Notes under the pieces: model-generated
Told to the model about the DNA's origin: nothing
Database searches by the model: none
Seen by the model: the letters and a program-made list of their open reading frames with translations, nothing else
Source: Zygnema cylindricum
Lineage: Eukaryota; Streptophyta; Zygnematophyceae; Zygnematales; Zygnemataceae
Reading direction: 5' to 3'
DNA length: 64,000 bases
NCBI GenBank assembly: GCA_037447655.1
Contig: JBBHKE010000828.1
Coordinates: 20,615-84,614, forward strand
Part shown: piece after piece, positions 33,127 through 50,868 of the stretch
Numbering within the stretch: position 1 is the stretch's first letter
Layout: each line of letters opens with the position of its first letter
Position numbers and translations under genes: made by a program

Positions 33127-33663
33127 CCCGCCAATCGCTATTAGCGTTGTGTACACTAATTCCGTCCCGCTTTTTTTTTGTTTTATTCTCAAATAGCGTA
33201 GTTTATTCTATTTTTTTCTTTATTCTATTTAGGGTTATATTCAGTACGTTGTCTCTTAAATAGAGTGGTGTACGGTCAGTGTCAGGCCGTACATAAATGT
33301 ACCTTTTTAAGTTAAAAATTACAATAAATTAGTTTTAGTAACCGCGGACGCATGAGAATGTGCGTTCTAAAAAGAAAAAAAACCAGGTCGTAAAAAATCC
33401 CGCTCGCACATATTCGTCCGACAGCCGCGTTTCGACCGTGTGAATGGACGATTTGTACACGATTTGTCAGATTTTGTACGGAGACTTATATTAGTGTAAG
33501 CATGTTTGCGACCGACATTTTTTTTTCAAAGATCCAAATTACCATAATCAAACAATTAGAATGTATGATTTTTTCCAAAATTTTCAAAATCTTAAATAGC
33601 GTACACCACTGTAATTATTTTTATTCGCTAAAAAAACTTACACGCTAATAGCGATTGGCGGTG
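33127..33663. mobile_element. TA-flanked inverted-repeat element, family 1 (copy 1)
   Basis: Begins CCCGCCAATCGCTATTAGCG and ends CGCTAATAGCGATTGGCGGTG, with TA on each side. The interior is non-coding. It is homologous over its length to 50102-50647 and in its ends to 48525-48740. Short, non-coding, with paired ends and TA target sites: a Stowaway/Tc1-mariner-like MITE is the natural reading. Confidence 0.85.
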
Positions 33664-34452
33664 TAGACGCAAGCAGAGGTAAAAAAAAAGAAAAATCAAA
33701 AACTCAAAAATCATCCGTTCTTCAATTTTCTTCTTTAACTATAAGCCACGCGGCAGATTCCAATGGCCAAAATCTTTGACCCGCTTCATGCAATAGGCCC
33801 ATCGATCGGGCCATCGCGCAAAACGAGAGGTTTCACCCGCAAATGCAAATTGGCGCAATGGCGCCAGTTGGCGAATGTCCATTTGGATAGATTGCCCTTC
33901 TTTCAAGCGGAAAATGTTAACGGACATGCGAGCAATTTTCCTCCCAAACAAAAAAGCAGTTACTTTTTTTACTTATTTTATTTTTAGTTGCTGTTTGATT
34001 GAAACGACAGCCAAACGAAGGGCTCTCTGTCACAATAAGGGGCAAATGTCGATTGTACGGAGAGGCTTTCGTTAGCCGAAAAAGTTTACGGACTCGCGAG
34101 CACTTTTTTTCGCATCTGCCAATGCAATTCTTTATTTGGTACCAAGCTATTTAATACGACAAAAGCAACGAAGAGCTCTCGGGTACAATATGGACATTTG
34201 CCCTCGCAATCCGGTCAACGACTCCTTGTCGGCAGAAGACAGCCAAAAACATCTAGAAGCAGTACTGTCCTGTAGTAGCTAGCTTTAATGATGAAGGTAA
34301 ACTCTTTTAGTGTGAAAGTCAACGTATTTATTCTATTTTGCTGAACTTATCGCAAGCTTTTCTAAGTCAAACGGCAAAGCTCGTTGTTGACCAATTTTTT
34401 GAGAACAAATTTGAAATTTCCACACACGGTACATTGCTGTACAGAACGGAAA

Positions 34453-34501
34453 GTACAGTACAGTACAGTACAAAAAAATACAGTACTGTACTGTACTGTA
34501 C
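34453..34501. other. Perfect 19-bp hairpin upstream of TRAP-alpha
   Basis: GTACAGTACAGTACAGTAC at 34453-34471 and its exact reverse complement at 34483-34501, with an 11-base A-rich loop. Each arm is built from GTAC/CAGT units. It lies 107 bases upstream of the TRAP-alpha ATG, in the promoter or 5' UTR. The spacer 33664-34452 shows nothing else. Confidence 0.85.
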
Positions 34502-34607
34502 CCTGAAGAACCGATAGTTCTACACTTCTTACCGGAGTTGGAAGGAGCTTTTGATTTTTGTTGGTGCTCTCCCACTCTCCCCCTCTCCCTCTTCTCCAAC
34601 ACACTCC

Positions 34608-40941
<6,334 letters not shown>

Positions 40942-41285
40942 ATGACAGAGGGAAGAAAGAGAAAGGGAAGGAGAAAGGGAGGGAGAAGGAGAATGAGAAA
41001 AGCAATAGAGAAAGTGAAAAGGAGAGAGAAAGAGAACGAGAATAGCGATACAGAAAGTGAAAGGGAGAGTGAAAGAGAAAGAAAGGACGAGAGGGAGACA
41101 GAGAAAGAGAAAAATAGAAAAAGGAAAAGAGTGAGAAAGAGAGAGAGAGTAAGAGAGAGAAAGATGGAAAGGGAAGGTTGTAGAGAGGAGAAAAGAGAAA
41201 GAGAAAGAAGAAGAGTGGGAAAGAAAAAGAAAAGTGTGAGAAAGCGAAAGAGAGAGAGAAGGAAAGGAAGGGCAGATTGCAGGAG
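40942..41285 (+). repeat. GA-rich purine tract directly after the TRAP-alpha stop
   Basis: From just after the stop codon at 40939-40941 the + strand is almost pure A and G for about 340 bases, with irregular GAGA/GAAA words. It would form the start of the 3' UTR. The strand bias is opposite to that of the intronic CT tract. Confidence 0.85.
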
Positions 41286-43195
41286 GGATGACGTGGCATA
41301 TGTTTTTAGCATGTTGGCATGTGTGAGTCCTGCCGCTGCCATGTGGCAAATGCAGAATCGTAGGTTGGTTTCCTTAATTTTTCAAACATTTGAACTACAA
41401 GAAAGCCGACATCGTCCATCATAACCTTTCATCAGAAGTCAGTAAATGTGTCCAGCAGAATATGCAAAGATGGAGAATGGAAAACTGTTAGAAAATGTAG
41501 ACCAAAATCAAAAACTAGGCAGAGTAGTTCCTAAGGTTATTTCTGACGAGGAACAATGATGATCCTTCAAAGGGCAACCTTATCGTGATTGGTACATTTT
41601 AGGTTTTGATAAAAAAAAAAAAACAAAAAATTGTTATCGGTACATTTTAAGGTTCCTTAGGAAAAAAGAAGAAAAAAAATGAAAGAACTGGCTTCTCTGG
41701 TGGCATCCAGCTCAACTGGAAAGAGGAGGCAGGTGTAAGCAGAAAAAATAAACAAACTAAAATAGAAACTGGTCCACTGTCTGAACATGTTCACTGTCTA
41801 TGGTTTGCTAATGTCATATGTGGTGAGATTAAGAGGCATAGTGTTTGTGAAGTTGGGCATACAAGTCTACGAATGAGAACAGTTGATGAAATATCTGTGG
41901 ATAAGATCAAAAGAGTGCCTGTGCTGTCGTTTTCTTTTTTTTTTGTTGCAAATTCGCTTTATATGTCTTGGTTGTCATGAATGTCACATTATCAGAAAAA
42001 ATTAGCAGCCATAAAAATCCCTTGATTTAAGTTTGGCAACTGTATCGTGGCGTTGGAGGAAAGGAATCATTTGTGTGAGGTTCACATCACTTTTATCGAT
42101 TAATCTTAATAGACGTGGCTCTCTTTGAACCATTTAATGAGTAAAATATGAAATGAGAATTACCAGCACTATTAATCTGGCGCCAAATAAGTATTATTTT
42201 CGCCAAAAATGAGAAATACTTTTGTAAGAAAGGGAGGGGGGAAATGATGGAAACAATAAAATGAAATTGAAACTGAGAAACCGCACCCGGGTTGAAGTAA
42301 ACAGAAAAGAAAGTCAGGGCGAAAGAAAGAAATGGACAAACACACCTTAAGGGCAAGCTAACAAAAATATAGATTGAGCATAGAACAACAACAAAATAGG
42401 GTACGCCAAACAAAAAAAACTGCGTAATCCAATTTCAACATAGCTCAAAACACACCTGAAATCCACAGTGACTCGGTAGAACAAAGGAGAATAGTGGCTT
42501 GCACTTGTTGTAAAGCCACTGATAAATGTAACAATAAAAAGAAGTATGGATAGAAGTATGAACTCCCAAGGGTCCTCCGTCTACAACTACAGAGGAACAC
42601 GTCCAAGGCAACTCCCAAACAAACTAAATATCGGTCCATCCTCGTCAACTTCGTCCATAGCATTGTGGTGTGCACACTCTCGTTCCTTCTTAGCAGCCTA
42701 GAGCACGACTACCTTACTTAACATGTCGAGGCACCTGACAAGCAAATATAACCGAGGCATGGTTTCGCCAAAACAATGTCACCAACAATACAACAGTCAC
42801 TATTGAGCAAATAATATTAATCCGCCGTATGCATAGGAATAATATGTGTGAAAATTCCAAAATAGCAGGTTCCCCTCATAATATTGCCAACAGTTGCAAT
42901 ATTGGCGCGAATCCTATCGTGTGCGTGAATTGAGTCTTCCCCATAGGAGCAATAAGCAAATGGACGCCATCGGGCTGAAGGACATGATTTGCACGTGCAA
43001 GTAGGGAGCAAATAAGGTGGATACTCTAAGATCTAAGTCAAACCGAAGATGCCAACGTGGCGGTTCACGCATGCTAAAAGTTCAGCTTTTCACTTGTCCT
43101 TTGTAATCTTACATATCGTGTCCAGTTCTTCCAAAATTTACGGTACGCTACGGGACGTGGAACGAATTCTGACGGTACGAAAAAAACGCGTAGTG
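41286..43195. other. Intergenic, no gene recognised
   Basis: AT-rich spacer. Reading frames at 42093-42413 and 42445-42675 (-) show hydrophobic stretches but no conserved motif or neighbouring exon, and I do not call them. Confidence 0.6.
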
Positions 43196-43203
43196 CATCC
43201 TTG

Positions 43204-44200
43204 ACAAAGGTCGCAAAAGTCAAAATTTTAGATAACTGAAACCAACCGTTTTTTTTTTTTCAAAATCTGAGTACCCGACGCCCGACCGGGTTATGTCACG
43301 CTCCAAAATTGTTAACTGTTAACCGAAAGGCGTTTACGAAAAAAAAAATTAACCGAAACTCGATTTCTCGCGACTAATCGCACCCGCCCGTACCCGAAGA
43401 AGTACAAAATTTAAGAAAAAAAAATATGATGTCGTACTTCACGATAATAGTACAAAATACAATAATGTTGGATTGTATGGGTGTACGACATTTTCAATTT
43501 TCGCTTTTACTTACTGACCGTAACCGATTTTTGTGAATCCACCGCCGAATCCGCCCGTCCCAGTTTATCTGGTCCGGGCGGGCGACGATTGGTCGACGGT
43601 TTATTGACCGTTTGACCTCTCATCAGAGGTCGCAGACAGTCAACCAAACCGTTTCGGCTGTTAACAACCGCCCGCGCCGGATCAACAATTCGGTTATAAA
43701 TTGAAGTCGAGCAAGCCAATCGATTGACTCACCAGGAAAAAAACGGTTAGATTCAGTCAAACAAAACCAAAAAATGAAAATTTTGTACTTTTTCTCAACA
43801 TTATTCTTTGTACTTTTGTTATCGTGGAAGTACGTGGCATCATGATTAGCGTCATAAATCTGACACGGTACTGTAGTAAGCTATTTATTTCGAAAATCTT
43901 AGAGAACGCGACAAAACGTCTAAATCTGACACGGTAGTACACTATTCATTTCGCAAATCTTAGGGAACGTGACAAATCGTAATTGTGGCTTATTCTGTCG
44001 TACATTGATTAATTTTGTACTTTTCAGGTTACGGGCGGCACGGTCGGTTAATTTTTTTTTTCGTAAACGACGGTCGGTTAACGGTTAACAATTTTGGAGC
44101 GTGACAAAACTCGGTCGGGCGTCGGTTACTCAGATTTTGAAAAAAAAAAAACGGTCGGTTTCGGGTATGATTTTTTTTGACTTTTGCGACCTCTGCCTCT
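43204..44200. mobile_element. Complete hAT-like element with long terminal inverted repeats
   Basis: The 8-bp target duplication CATCCTTG is at 43196-43203 and 44201-44208. The ends are inverted repeats of about 190 bp: AAGGTCGCAAAAGTCAAAA at the left answers TTTTGACTTTTGCGACCT at the right, and the similarity continues through CCGACGCCCGACC, TTTTGTCACGCTCCAAAATT and TTTACGAAAAAAAAAATTAA. The 8-bp duplication and the right end AGAGGCAGAGG (reversed) fit the hAT superfamily. No transposase frame is present, so it is non-autonomous. A direct repeat of about 65 bp sits at 43857-43985. Confidence 0.88.
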
Positions 44201-44490
44201 CATCCTTGTTGAAAAAAAAGCATTTCGATACGATATTTTTTACGATATTGCCTTCGGAACTGTCTGCGCGATACAGGAGAGATATATAGTACAGGAGGTA
44301 CAGAACTGGCCTACATCTTTTATGTACGGCTGTACGTTTTCTGTACTGTCAAAAAAAGTACCTTTTTAAGGATAGAAACCCCCACAATGCATTTCTCTTC
44401 TCCCTTCTCCAGTTTCCATCCCTCTCTTCTTCCCCTTACACGTGACGCGACACATTCGTCTCCCTCGTTCTCTCTCTGGTTTAGGGCACC

Positions 44491-46283
44491 ATGGCTGCAG
44501 TTTGTTGCTGCCAGTGCTCTCTCTCCCTCTCCTCTCCCTCTCAGAGCCTTTCGTCCCAGTCGCCACGTGGCAACTCATCAGCGTTCAATCTTCCTGCTTC
44601 GCCTGTGAGGAGGCTACGCTTGCTGTCACGTGGCACACGTGCTGAAGCCGGGAGAACCGCAGAGAAGGCGCCAGCTGGTAAGAAGGGAGCCTCTTTTCTT
44701 TGCTTCTTTTCTTTGCTTGTGGCATCACCTAACAAGAAAGTTCAGGGCTTTAAATTTTTTTAGGGTTAGTAAGTTGTCAATGCCGTTTTATATGGTGTAT
44801 AATGTGATGCCACGTGTCAGTTCAAACTGATACCTGGTAAGGAATACAATACTATCGGGACGCAGAGCTGGTCGGATTGCCACGTGGCAAGAAAATACCA
44901 TGGATAAAGATAGTGAGCAAAAGGTTTTGGCGGAAAGGCGTTTTTGTTTTTTCCCCTTTTCTTGTCTTTTCTTTCCTCGCCGAATTCTCCATTTTTTCAT
45001 GCATGAATCAAAATTGTATGGGAAAAAGGTTATAGAGGGTTTAGATAATCCTAAAAGAGTGTACGGACGGACCTCAGGCGCCCATATAAATCCATTTTTC
45101 CGTTGGACGATATAAAGCACTTCTCCATTGTGACTGGGCCGATGGGCTGGGTTCAGGAGTCAAATCAAAGTCAAAAAATAGTGTGGATCGAAACGCTCCT
45201 GTGAAGCAGTCTCTTGTCGAGCGAACGGACGATGCGATGGCTTGGAGAGAATACAGACAAAAAATGGAGGGAGACGAACCGGATTTCTGGGAAGGTTCCG
45301 GATGGAATGCATTTGGGTTTTTTCTACAGTATTTGTGGGCCTTTGGAATCGTATTTGCCGTGAGTACCCTCACATATAGTATGAGGAGATTAAAGGAGGT
45401 TTCCATTTGTTTGTCAAATAATCTTTTGGTTACATGTAATAGTCCTAATTATAAGCTGGGGACTCTGTTCTTCTTCATGTCCCAAAAATGACATTTAAAG
45501 AAAAGGTTTACTCGCGAATACGCCATTTTTAAAATGTGTATACTGTAGAGTGAATGAACCACAATCGACCTCTAAGCAATTTAAGTCATATCATACCAAA
45601 GCTTTATTTTCATTTCATGGGACACAGTGAGGCCTTTGAAAGTAGTGTCTATCTTGTGGCTTTGGAAATCAAGATAGTATCAAGGTAGGGGTTAGGTTAG
45701 AGTGTTAACCGCCGTAAGGGTGGTTATGAAGCTACAGTGTCCATCGCTATTCCAGTTAATCACTCGTGTTGATTCTTTGATTTGACGTAAAATTATAAAA
45801 TAGTGGCATGAATAACTATTTAGTTAAGTGGCTCACAACGAGTCACATTTTGAAACAAAATTTAGTGTAGTTAATTCTAATACAATGTCAACGCTATACT
45901 TTACTAACTCTAATAGCGATGGCTAATGTTGCATAATGGCCAAATACAAGGGAAAGAAAAAAAAATGAGACCAAGTCCAAGAGTTCATGTCCGAGACGAA
46001 ATCCTTGACTGACTTGTTCATATAACGGCCAAGTACAAAGTAACGAATGAATTCAAGGCTTGGCTAGTTTCAAGTTCAAGACAAAATGTTTAACTGACTT
46101 GTTCGGTTCCGTTCCGTTTTACAGGCGGGAGCCTCTCTCTATGCTGTGAGGTCGTACAACGATGGAGCCGCAGATTTTAAGGCGACTGAGACATTCAAAG
46201 CAGCGATAGAATCTTCGGTAGAACCCGCACCGTCGTCACAACCAAGTGGAGAATTTCCTTTGGATGATGCTCCTCCCTTGTAA
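44491..46283 (+). CDS. Predicted plastid-targeted single-span membrane protein, function unknown
   Basis: Exons 44491-44677, 45157-45359 and 46125-46283 join in phase to 182 aa. The N-terminus looks like a chloroplast transit peptide: rich in Ser, Ala and Arg and almost free of acidic residues for 50 residues (SLSLSSPSQSLSSQSPRGNS, SPVRRLRLLSRGTRAEAGRT). The mature part has a charged segment (LVERTDDAMAWREYRQKMEG, DEPDFWEGSGWN) and then one membrane span made across the exon 2/3 border (FGFFLQYLWAFGIVFA joined to AGASLYAVRSY). A tail with FKATETFKAAIES ends in DDAPPL. The ATG is the first in frame and follows a CT-rich leader. I do not recognise the family; the layout suggests a small thylakoid or envelope protein. 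Intron 2 holds a small inverted-repeat element (45735-45931). Confidence 0.75.
45735..45931. mobile_element. Small TA/CA-ended inverted-repeat element in an intron
   Basis: CAGTGTCCATCGCTATTCCAG at the left answers CTAATAGCGATGGCTAATGTTG at the right. It is about 200 bp, non-coding, and its CATCGCTAT core resembles the element at 62245-62394. The right boundary is approximate. Confidence 0.55.
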
Positions 46284-46973
46284 AGAGCAGTGATATAATT
46301 TTGTTTTCATTGCTTGAGGATATATTTAAAAGAGGTTGAAGCTTTTTTTGGCAACTTAAATTATAGTGATTTAATTGTCCTGGTCCTAAAGGCACGTGTA
46401 TTTATTGGCAGAGATAGGGGGAAATTGTAGTAGTAATCGAATTTGTTGTCCTTTTATAAATGATATTATGCGTATGCTTGTGCTTTTTGCTTTCACACTG
46501 TTGCGATATGGTGATTTTTTGTCTTACATAATATATTTTTGTTTGATAATCCGCTATGAAACTGTAACGCTATCGGGTGTGTCATGATGACATGTTTTTC
46601 TCCAAAAAGAAAACAAACTTCATTGAAAGTACTTGCTTAATTGAGGTGTTTTAATGTGGTCCAACATGTCCTTTGTCTATGCTCTCACCTCCATTCTGTT
46701 CCTCGTGTTGTCTCTTCTCTCCTATTCATTCTCTCTTCTCCTCTTTCAATGTAGCCACTAAGGGGGGCATGAATGTCAGAGTTGCTGTTCATCACTTGAC
46801 ACATATTTATCACCACATGCCCATGGGACCAACATTTACCAGACAAGGGGAAACCTATGGGCANNNNNNNNNNTGCCTGAAGGGTCTTTGGAATAGGGTC
46901 TTTGTCAATGTTTGATATGGGATTTAAGATTACCCCGAAAGCTTAATAAAAACCTTTTTCTCACAATATGCCG
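46284..46973. other. Spacer with assembly gap 46864-46873
   Basis: Contains the 3' flank of the plastid-type gene and ten Ns. No gene or paired repeat is recognised. Confidence 0.6.
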
Positions 46974-47459
46974 CTAGCTTTTGCCTCTATATGGCCAAAT
47001 AATACAGACCGGATGCTCCGGAGAAAATTCTGCCATCGGAAGCGACGCTTGAATTCCCAAACCGACCCCGACGTGAATATTTTGATTGGGTAATTTATCC
47101 ATATAAATAAGAAAAACTCTAAGCCACAAAAACCCAATTTCCAGAGGTTTTACAGAAATCCCTTTTAAATTTGACAATTTGGAGGGACCCAAAAAGCCGG
47201 TCAACTTCGGGGCATAATAAACCGGTATATCTCCGTTTTCGATCGCCGTATAACACTCTTTTTCCAAAAATAATTCGAAAGCCCCATTAGAATTTAGGGT
47301 ATAGTTTGTAACTGTTTCTGGGATAAGGTTTCTGGGAAGTCCGTGGGCTTCTAACTGTTCATATGCGGTCAACTCTCCGTTTGTTCCGTAAAGAAAAAGG
47401 GAAAAAAGAAGAGAAAAAAGAGGAAGGTAAAGGAGGAAGGAGGAATCGGAATTTTTCAT
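46974..47459 (-). CDS. DUF538 family secreted protein
   Basis: An uninterrupted 161-aa frame with its ATG at 47457-47459. Residues 1-28 form a signal peptide with a strongly hydrophobic core (LYLPLFSLLFSLFLYG). The rest follows the DUF538 pattern: AYEQLEAHGLPRNLIPETV (family: short helix then GLP.GLLP), the NYTLNSNGAFELFLEKECY strand region, YYAPKLTGFLGPSKLSNLKG (family: Y...I.G.I..G.I..L.G), ISVKPLEIGFLWLRVFLIYM and HVGVGLGIQASLPMAEF. DUF538 proteins are small streptophyte proteins of the secretory route with a beta-barrel related to BPI/LBP folds; their role is poorly known. The gene has no intron and lies tail to tail with the plastid-type gene. Nothing looks damaged. Confidence 0.9.
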   Translation of the reverse strand: MKNSDSSFLLYLPLFSLLFSLFLYGTNGELTAYEQLEAHGLPRNLIPETVTNYTLNSNGAFELFLEKECYTAIENGDIPVYYAPKLTGFLGPSKLSNLKGISVKPLEIGFLWLRVFLIYMDKLPNQNIHVGVGLGIQASLPMAEFSPEHPVCIIWPYRGKS

Positions 47460-47690
47460 GTTGTTAAAGAAGATTATTTCTTCTTAAATCTGACCTAATT
47501 TGAAGGATAAGAGAGAAAGTTAATAAAAAAATGACACACAAAAGTGTTTGTAAAAGACTTGACTTTGAAGGAAGAAAGTGGTACCTGGATATGATTGTAA
47601 TTTCCTCCTTTGTGATATATTTGTACGTCGGAATTGTACGTTTTTTTCGGGCAGGTTGAGTGTACTTTATTTTGCTTTTGAACGTCTTGA

Positions 47691-47906
47691 CATGTGAATC
47701 GCTATTAGTGTTAATGTTTTTTTCGTCTCTTTAATCATCTTTTCTCTGTACACACATGTCGGATTGTGGATCTGACGGTAAATATTGAAAGGTAAGCTGC
47801 TTAGATTTCGATTGGCGGTCTCAATGTGAAAATCGGACAAGTGTGTACGGAGAAAATAAGTTTTAAGTAGCGAAAATTTTAATAACACTAAAAGCGATAC
47901 ACGGTG
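47691..47906. mobile_element. Inverted-repeat element, family 2 (copy 1)
   Basis: Starts near CATGTGAATCGCTATTAGTG and ends ACACTAAAAGCGATACACGGTG before TA. It shares its interior (GTACACAC.TGT.GGATTGTGGAT, GATTGGCGGTCTC, AAGTGTGTACGGAGAAAA) with 50653-50868. Confidence 0.75.
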
Positions 47907-47922
47907 TACTGTACTAGACCGT

Positions 47923-48122
47923 ACATAGCTATTAGTGTTAATATTTTTTTCGCCACTTAAAAAATCTTCTCCCCGTGCAAACGTGTCCGGTTTGCGATTG
48001 GAAACATCGACGAAAACCATTTTGGTCAATCTCTACCGTCGGATGAACAATCTGACAGGTGTGCACGAGGAAAAGATGTTTAGGAGGCAAAAACACATTA
48101 ACACTAAAAACGAGAAGCGGTG
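47923..48122. mobile_element. Inverted-repeat element, family 2 (diverged copy)
   Basis: Starts TACATAGCTATTAGTGTTAA and ends TTAACACTAAAAACGAGAAGC then GGTG before TA. It lies almost head to tail with the preceding element; the interior is diverged but keeps the subterminal CGCCACTTAAAAAATCTTCT block. Confidence 0.65.
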
Positions 48123-48524
48123 TACTTTTATTGTTTTCATATTTTCTTGGAAAGCCACGAATATGGACGTGATCCCAGCACGTTTCGGCACGTGTCAATT
48201 AATGAAAGCCTAAAAGTGGACCTAGTGGATCGCATGTTCTAGACCGAACCTGCTCGGACGATCATATATATGTCATGGTCATTGTGTAATACGCAAGTGG
48301 CGCATTCCTATTGGTAGAGGAGCGAACACTTATGGAACCGGACGACCGAATACATAGAACTGCCCAATCCAGTCAGCTTGCAAAACTTTCAATCACCGAA
48401 TAAGGAAGACTTGGACAATCTACAGTACCGTAATTTTGTCGCTTTTTTTGTTGACTCATAGTCGCATCACATAATCGTATGGTCATGTCAACGACTCCGT
48501 ACACTGTGAACTGCTACTGTACTA

Positions 48525-48740
48525 CACCGCCAATCGTTATTAGCGTTGTGTACGCTAATTTCGTCCCGCTTTTTTTATTTTTATTCTTAAATAGAATTAT
48601 CCACACTATTTAAAAAAATCCCTAATTCCTAATTAGAATGGACGATTTCTTCGAAAATTTTCAAATTCCCAATTAGCGTAAACCACGCTAATTATTCGTA
48701 TACGCTAAAAAAACTTACACGCTAATAACGATTGGCGGTG
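48525..48740. mobile_element. TA-flanked inverted-repeat element, family 1 (short copy)
   Basis: CACCGCCAATCGTTATTAGC at the left and GCTAATAACGATTGGCGGTG at the right, flanked by TA. It is 216 bp, an internal-deletion form of the 540-bp elements. The spacers 48123-48524 and 48741-49729 show no gene. Confidence 0.88.
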
Positions 48741-49729
48741 TAGTGCTAATAAAAATAGCGTGAACATTACAGTACAGTAATTTAAGGTTTTAAACGTTAT
48801 TTTCACGAAAATAATTTTATTAAATGATCAACACTAAAGAAAAACTTTCCATATTAGAAATTTATCCTCCATCAGACGAAAAGTGAGGTTGTTTACAGAA
48901 ATTTGAACCTCTCCGTACTGTGCCGTACTTCTTATTTTGTTTTATGCTCGAACAAAATTACAAAGAATCTTGTCAATATTCTCCGAAGGTCTGGGAGGTA
49001 ACAATGACCGTTGGATGTTTTTCCGCGAAGGATTCGCTTCGAAAGTTTTTGTAAATGGGTACCAATGGGTACCTCGAGAAGGTACATCACCATTTACAGA
49101 AAAAATTGAGCCGCGACACGTGGGATAATGAATGTACGTGTCAGGAAGCCAAACCACGTACATGGTATGCAAATGATGATTTCGAGTTGAAGTTGGTCGG
49201 TGTTAAAAATATTTGACGATTTTAAATATACGATCTTATCTTACGTGGTACCATTCAATTTTGAGCACGTGGATTACAGACCTGCGCGAAAGAACATCGT
49301 TCAAAATGTAGCATCCTGTAATGTTGGCCGTACGATTATAGAAAATCCTAATAGAACGCCACCCTAATTATGATTTTGGGTGAGCAAAAGACGCCACAAA
49401 ATTAGTGCTATTAACACGAATAACGACGAGCGACGTACCGTACCGTACTTTAATGACAATTAAAGAAAATAATCACGACAAAAATTAGTACACTTCGTGG
49501 CCCGAAAAGTACGGAAACTCACGCTTCCTTGGCGAAACTTAAAAAAGGGATCTTCAATTCCGTACAGTAATGTACGAGCCTGACTCCGTTCTGTAATTTG
49601 TCATTTATTGCAGCTAATTTTGTCGCTTCTGTTGTTTTAAGACTTTAGGCCGATAACAAAAAAGATTCCAAAAACAAAAGAAACCATAAGCGTTTTCCGT
49701 ACTATCACACGTGCGGAGTCATTACACTA

Positions 49730-50099
49730 CACCGCCAATCGTTATTAGCGTTGTGTACGCTAATTCCGTCCCGCTTTTTTTTTTATATATTCTCCATTAG
49801 TGTAGTTCATTCTATTTTTTTCTTTATTCTATTTAGGGTTACTTTCAGTACGTTTTCTCTTTAATAGAGTGGTGTACGGTCAATGTCAGACCGTACATAA
49901 CTGTACCTTTTTAACTTAATAAGTACAATAAAATTAGTTTTAGTAACCGTGGATGCATGAGAGTGTGCGTTCTAAAAAGGAAAAAAAGCCAGGTCGTAAA
50001 AAATACCGTTCCGCACATATTCGTCCGACAGCCGCGTTTCGACCGTGTGAATGTACGATTTGTGTACAATTTGATTGATTTTGTACGGAGGACCTATAC
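49730..50099. mobile_element. TA-flanked inverted-repeat element, family 1 (truncated copy)
   Basis: Left end CACCGCCAATCGTTATTAGC after TA, and interior as in 33127-33663 up to the TTTTGTACGGAG region. It stops where the next family member begins and its right end is missing. Confidence 0.82.
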
Positions 50100-50101
50100 T
50101 A

Positions 50102-50647
50102 CACCGCCAATCGTTTATTAGCGTTGTGTACACTAATTCCGTCCCGCTTTTTTTTTTTTTTATTCTCCATTAGCGTAGTTCATTTCTATTTTTTTCTTTA
50201 TTCTATTTAGGGCTATTTTCAGTACGCTGTCTCTTAAATAGAGTGGTGTTACGGTCAGTGTCAGACCGTACATATATGTACCTTTTTAAGTTAAAAATTA
50301 CAATAAAATTAGTTTTAGTAACCGCGGACGCATGAGAATGTGGCGTTCTAAAAAGGACAAAATATCAGGTCGTAAAAAATCCCGCTCGCACATATTCGTC
50401 CGACAGCCGCGTTTCGACCGTGTGAATGTTCGATTTGAGTACGATTTGTCAATTTTTGTACGGATACTTATATTAGTGTAAGCATATTTGCGACCGACAA
50501 TTTTTTTTTTCAAAGATCCAAATTACCATAATCAAACAATTAGAATGTATGATTTTTTCCAAAATTTTCAAATTCTTAAATAGCGTACATCACGGTAATT
50601 ATTTGTATACGCTAAAAAAACTTACACGCTAATAACGATTGGCGGTG
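50102..50647. mobile_element. TA-flanked inverted-repeat element, family 1 (full copy)
   Basis: CACCGCCAATCGTTTATTAG to CGCTAATAACGATTGGCGGTG with TA on both sides, 546 bp. It aligns over its full length with 33127-33663. Confidence 0.88.
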
Positions 50648-50652
50648 TACTA

Positions 50653-50868
50653 TACCGCGAATCGCTATTAGCGTCAAGGTTTTTTTCGCCACTTAGAACA
50701 TCTTTTCTCCGTACACACTTGTTGGATTGTGGATCTGACGGTTGATATTGAAAGGTAACATTCTCAGCTTCCGATTGGCGGTCTCCATTTGAAAATACGA
50801 CAAGTGTGTACGGAGAAAAAATGGTTTAAGTTGTGAAAAAACATCCACACTAATATTGATACATTGTG
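50653..50868. mobile_element. Inverted-repeat element, family 2 (copy 3)
   Basis: TACCGCGAATCGCTATTAGC at the left and CACACTAATATTGATACATTG then TG before TA at the right. It follows the family 1 element with only a few bases between. The interior matches 47691-47906. Confidence 0.75.
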
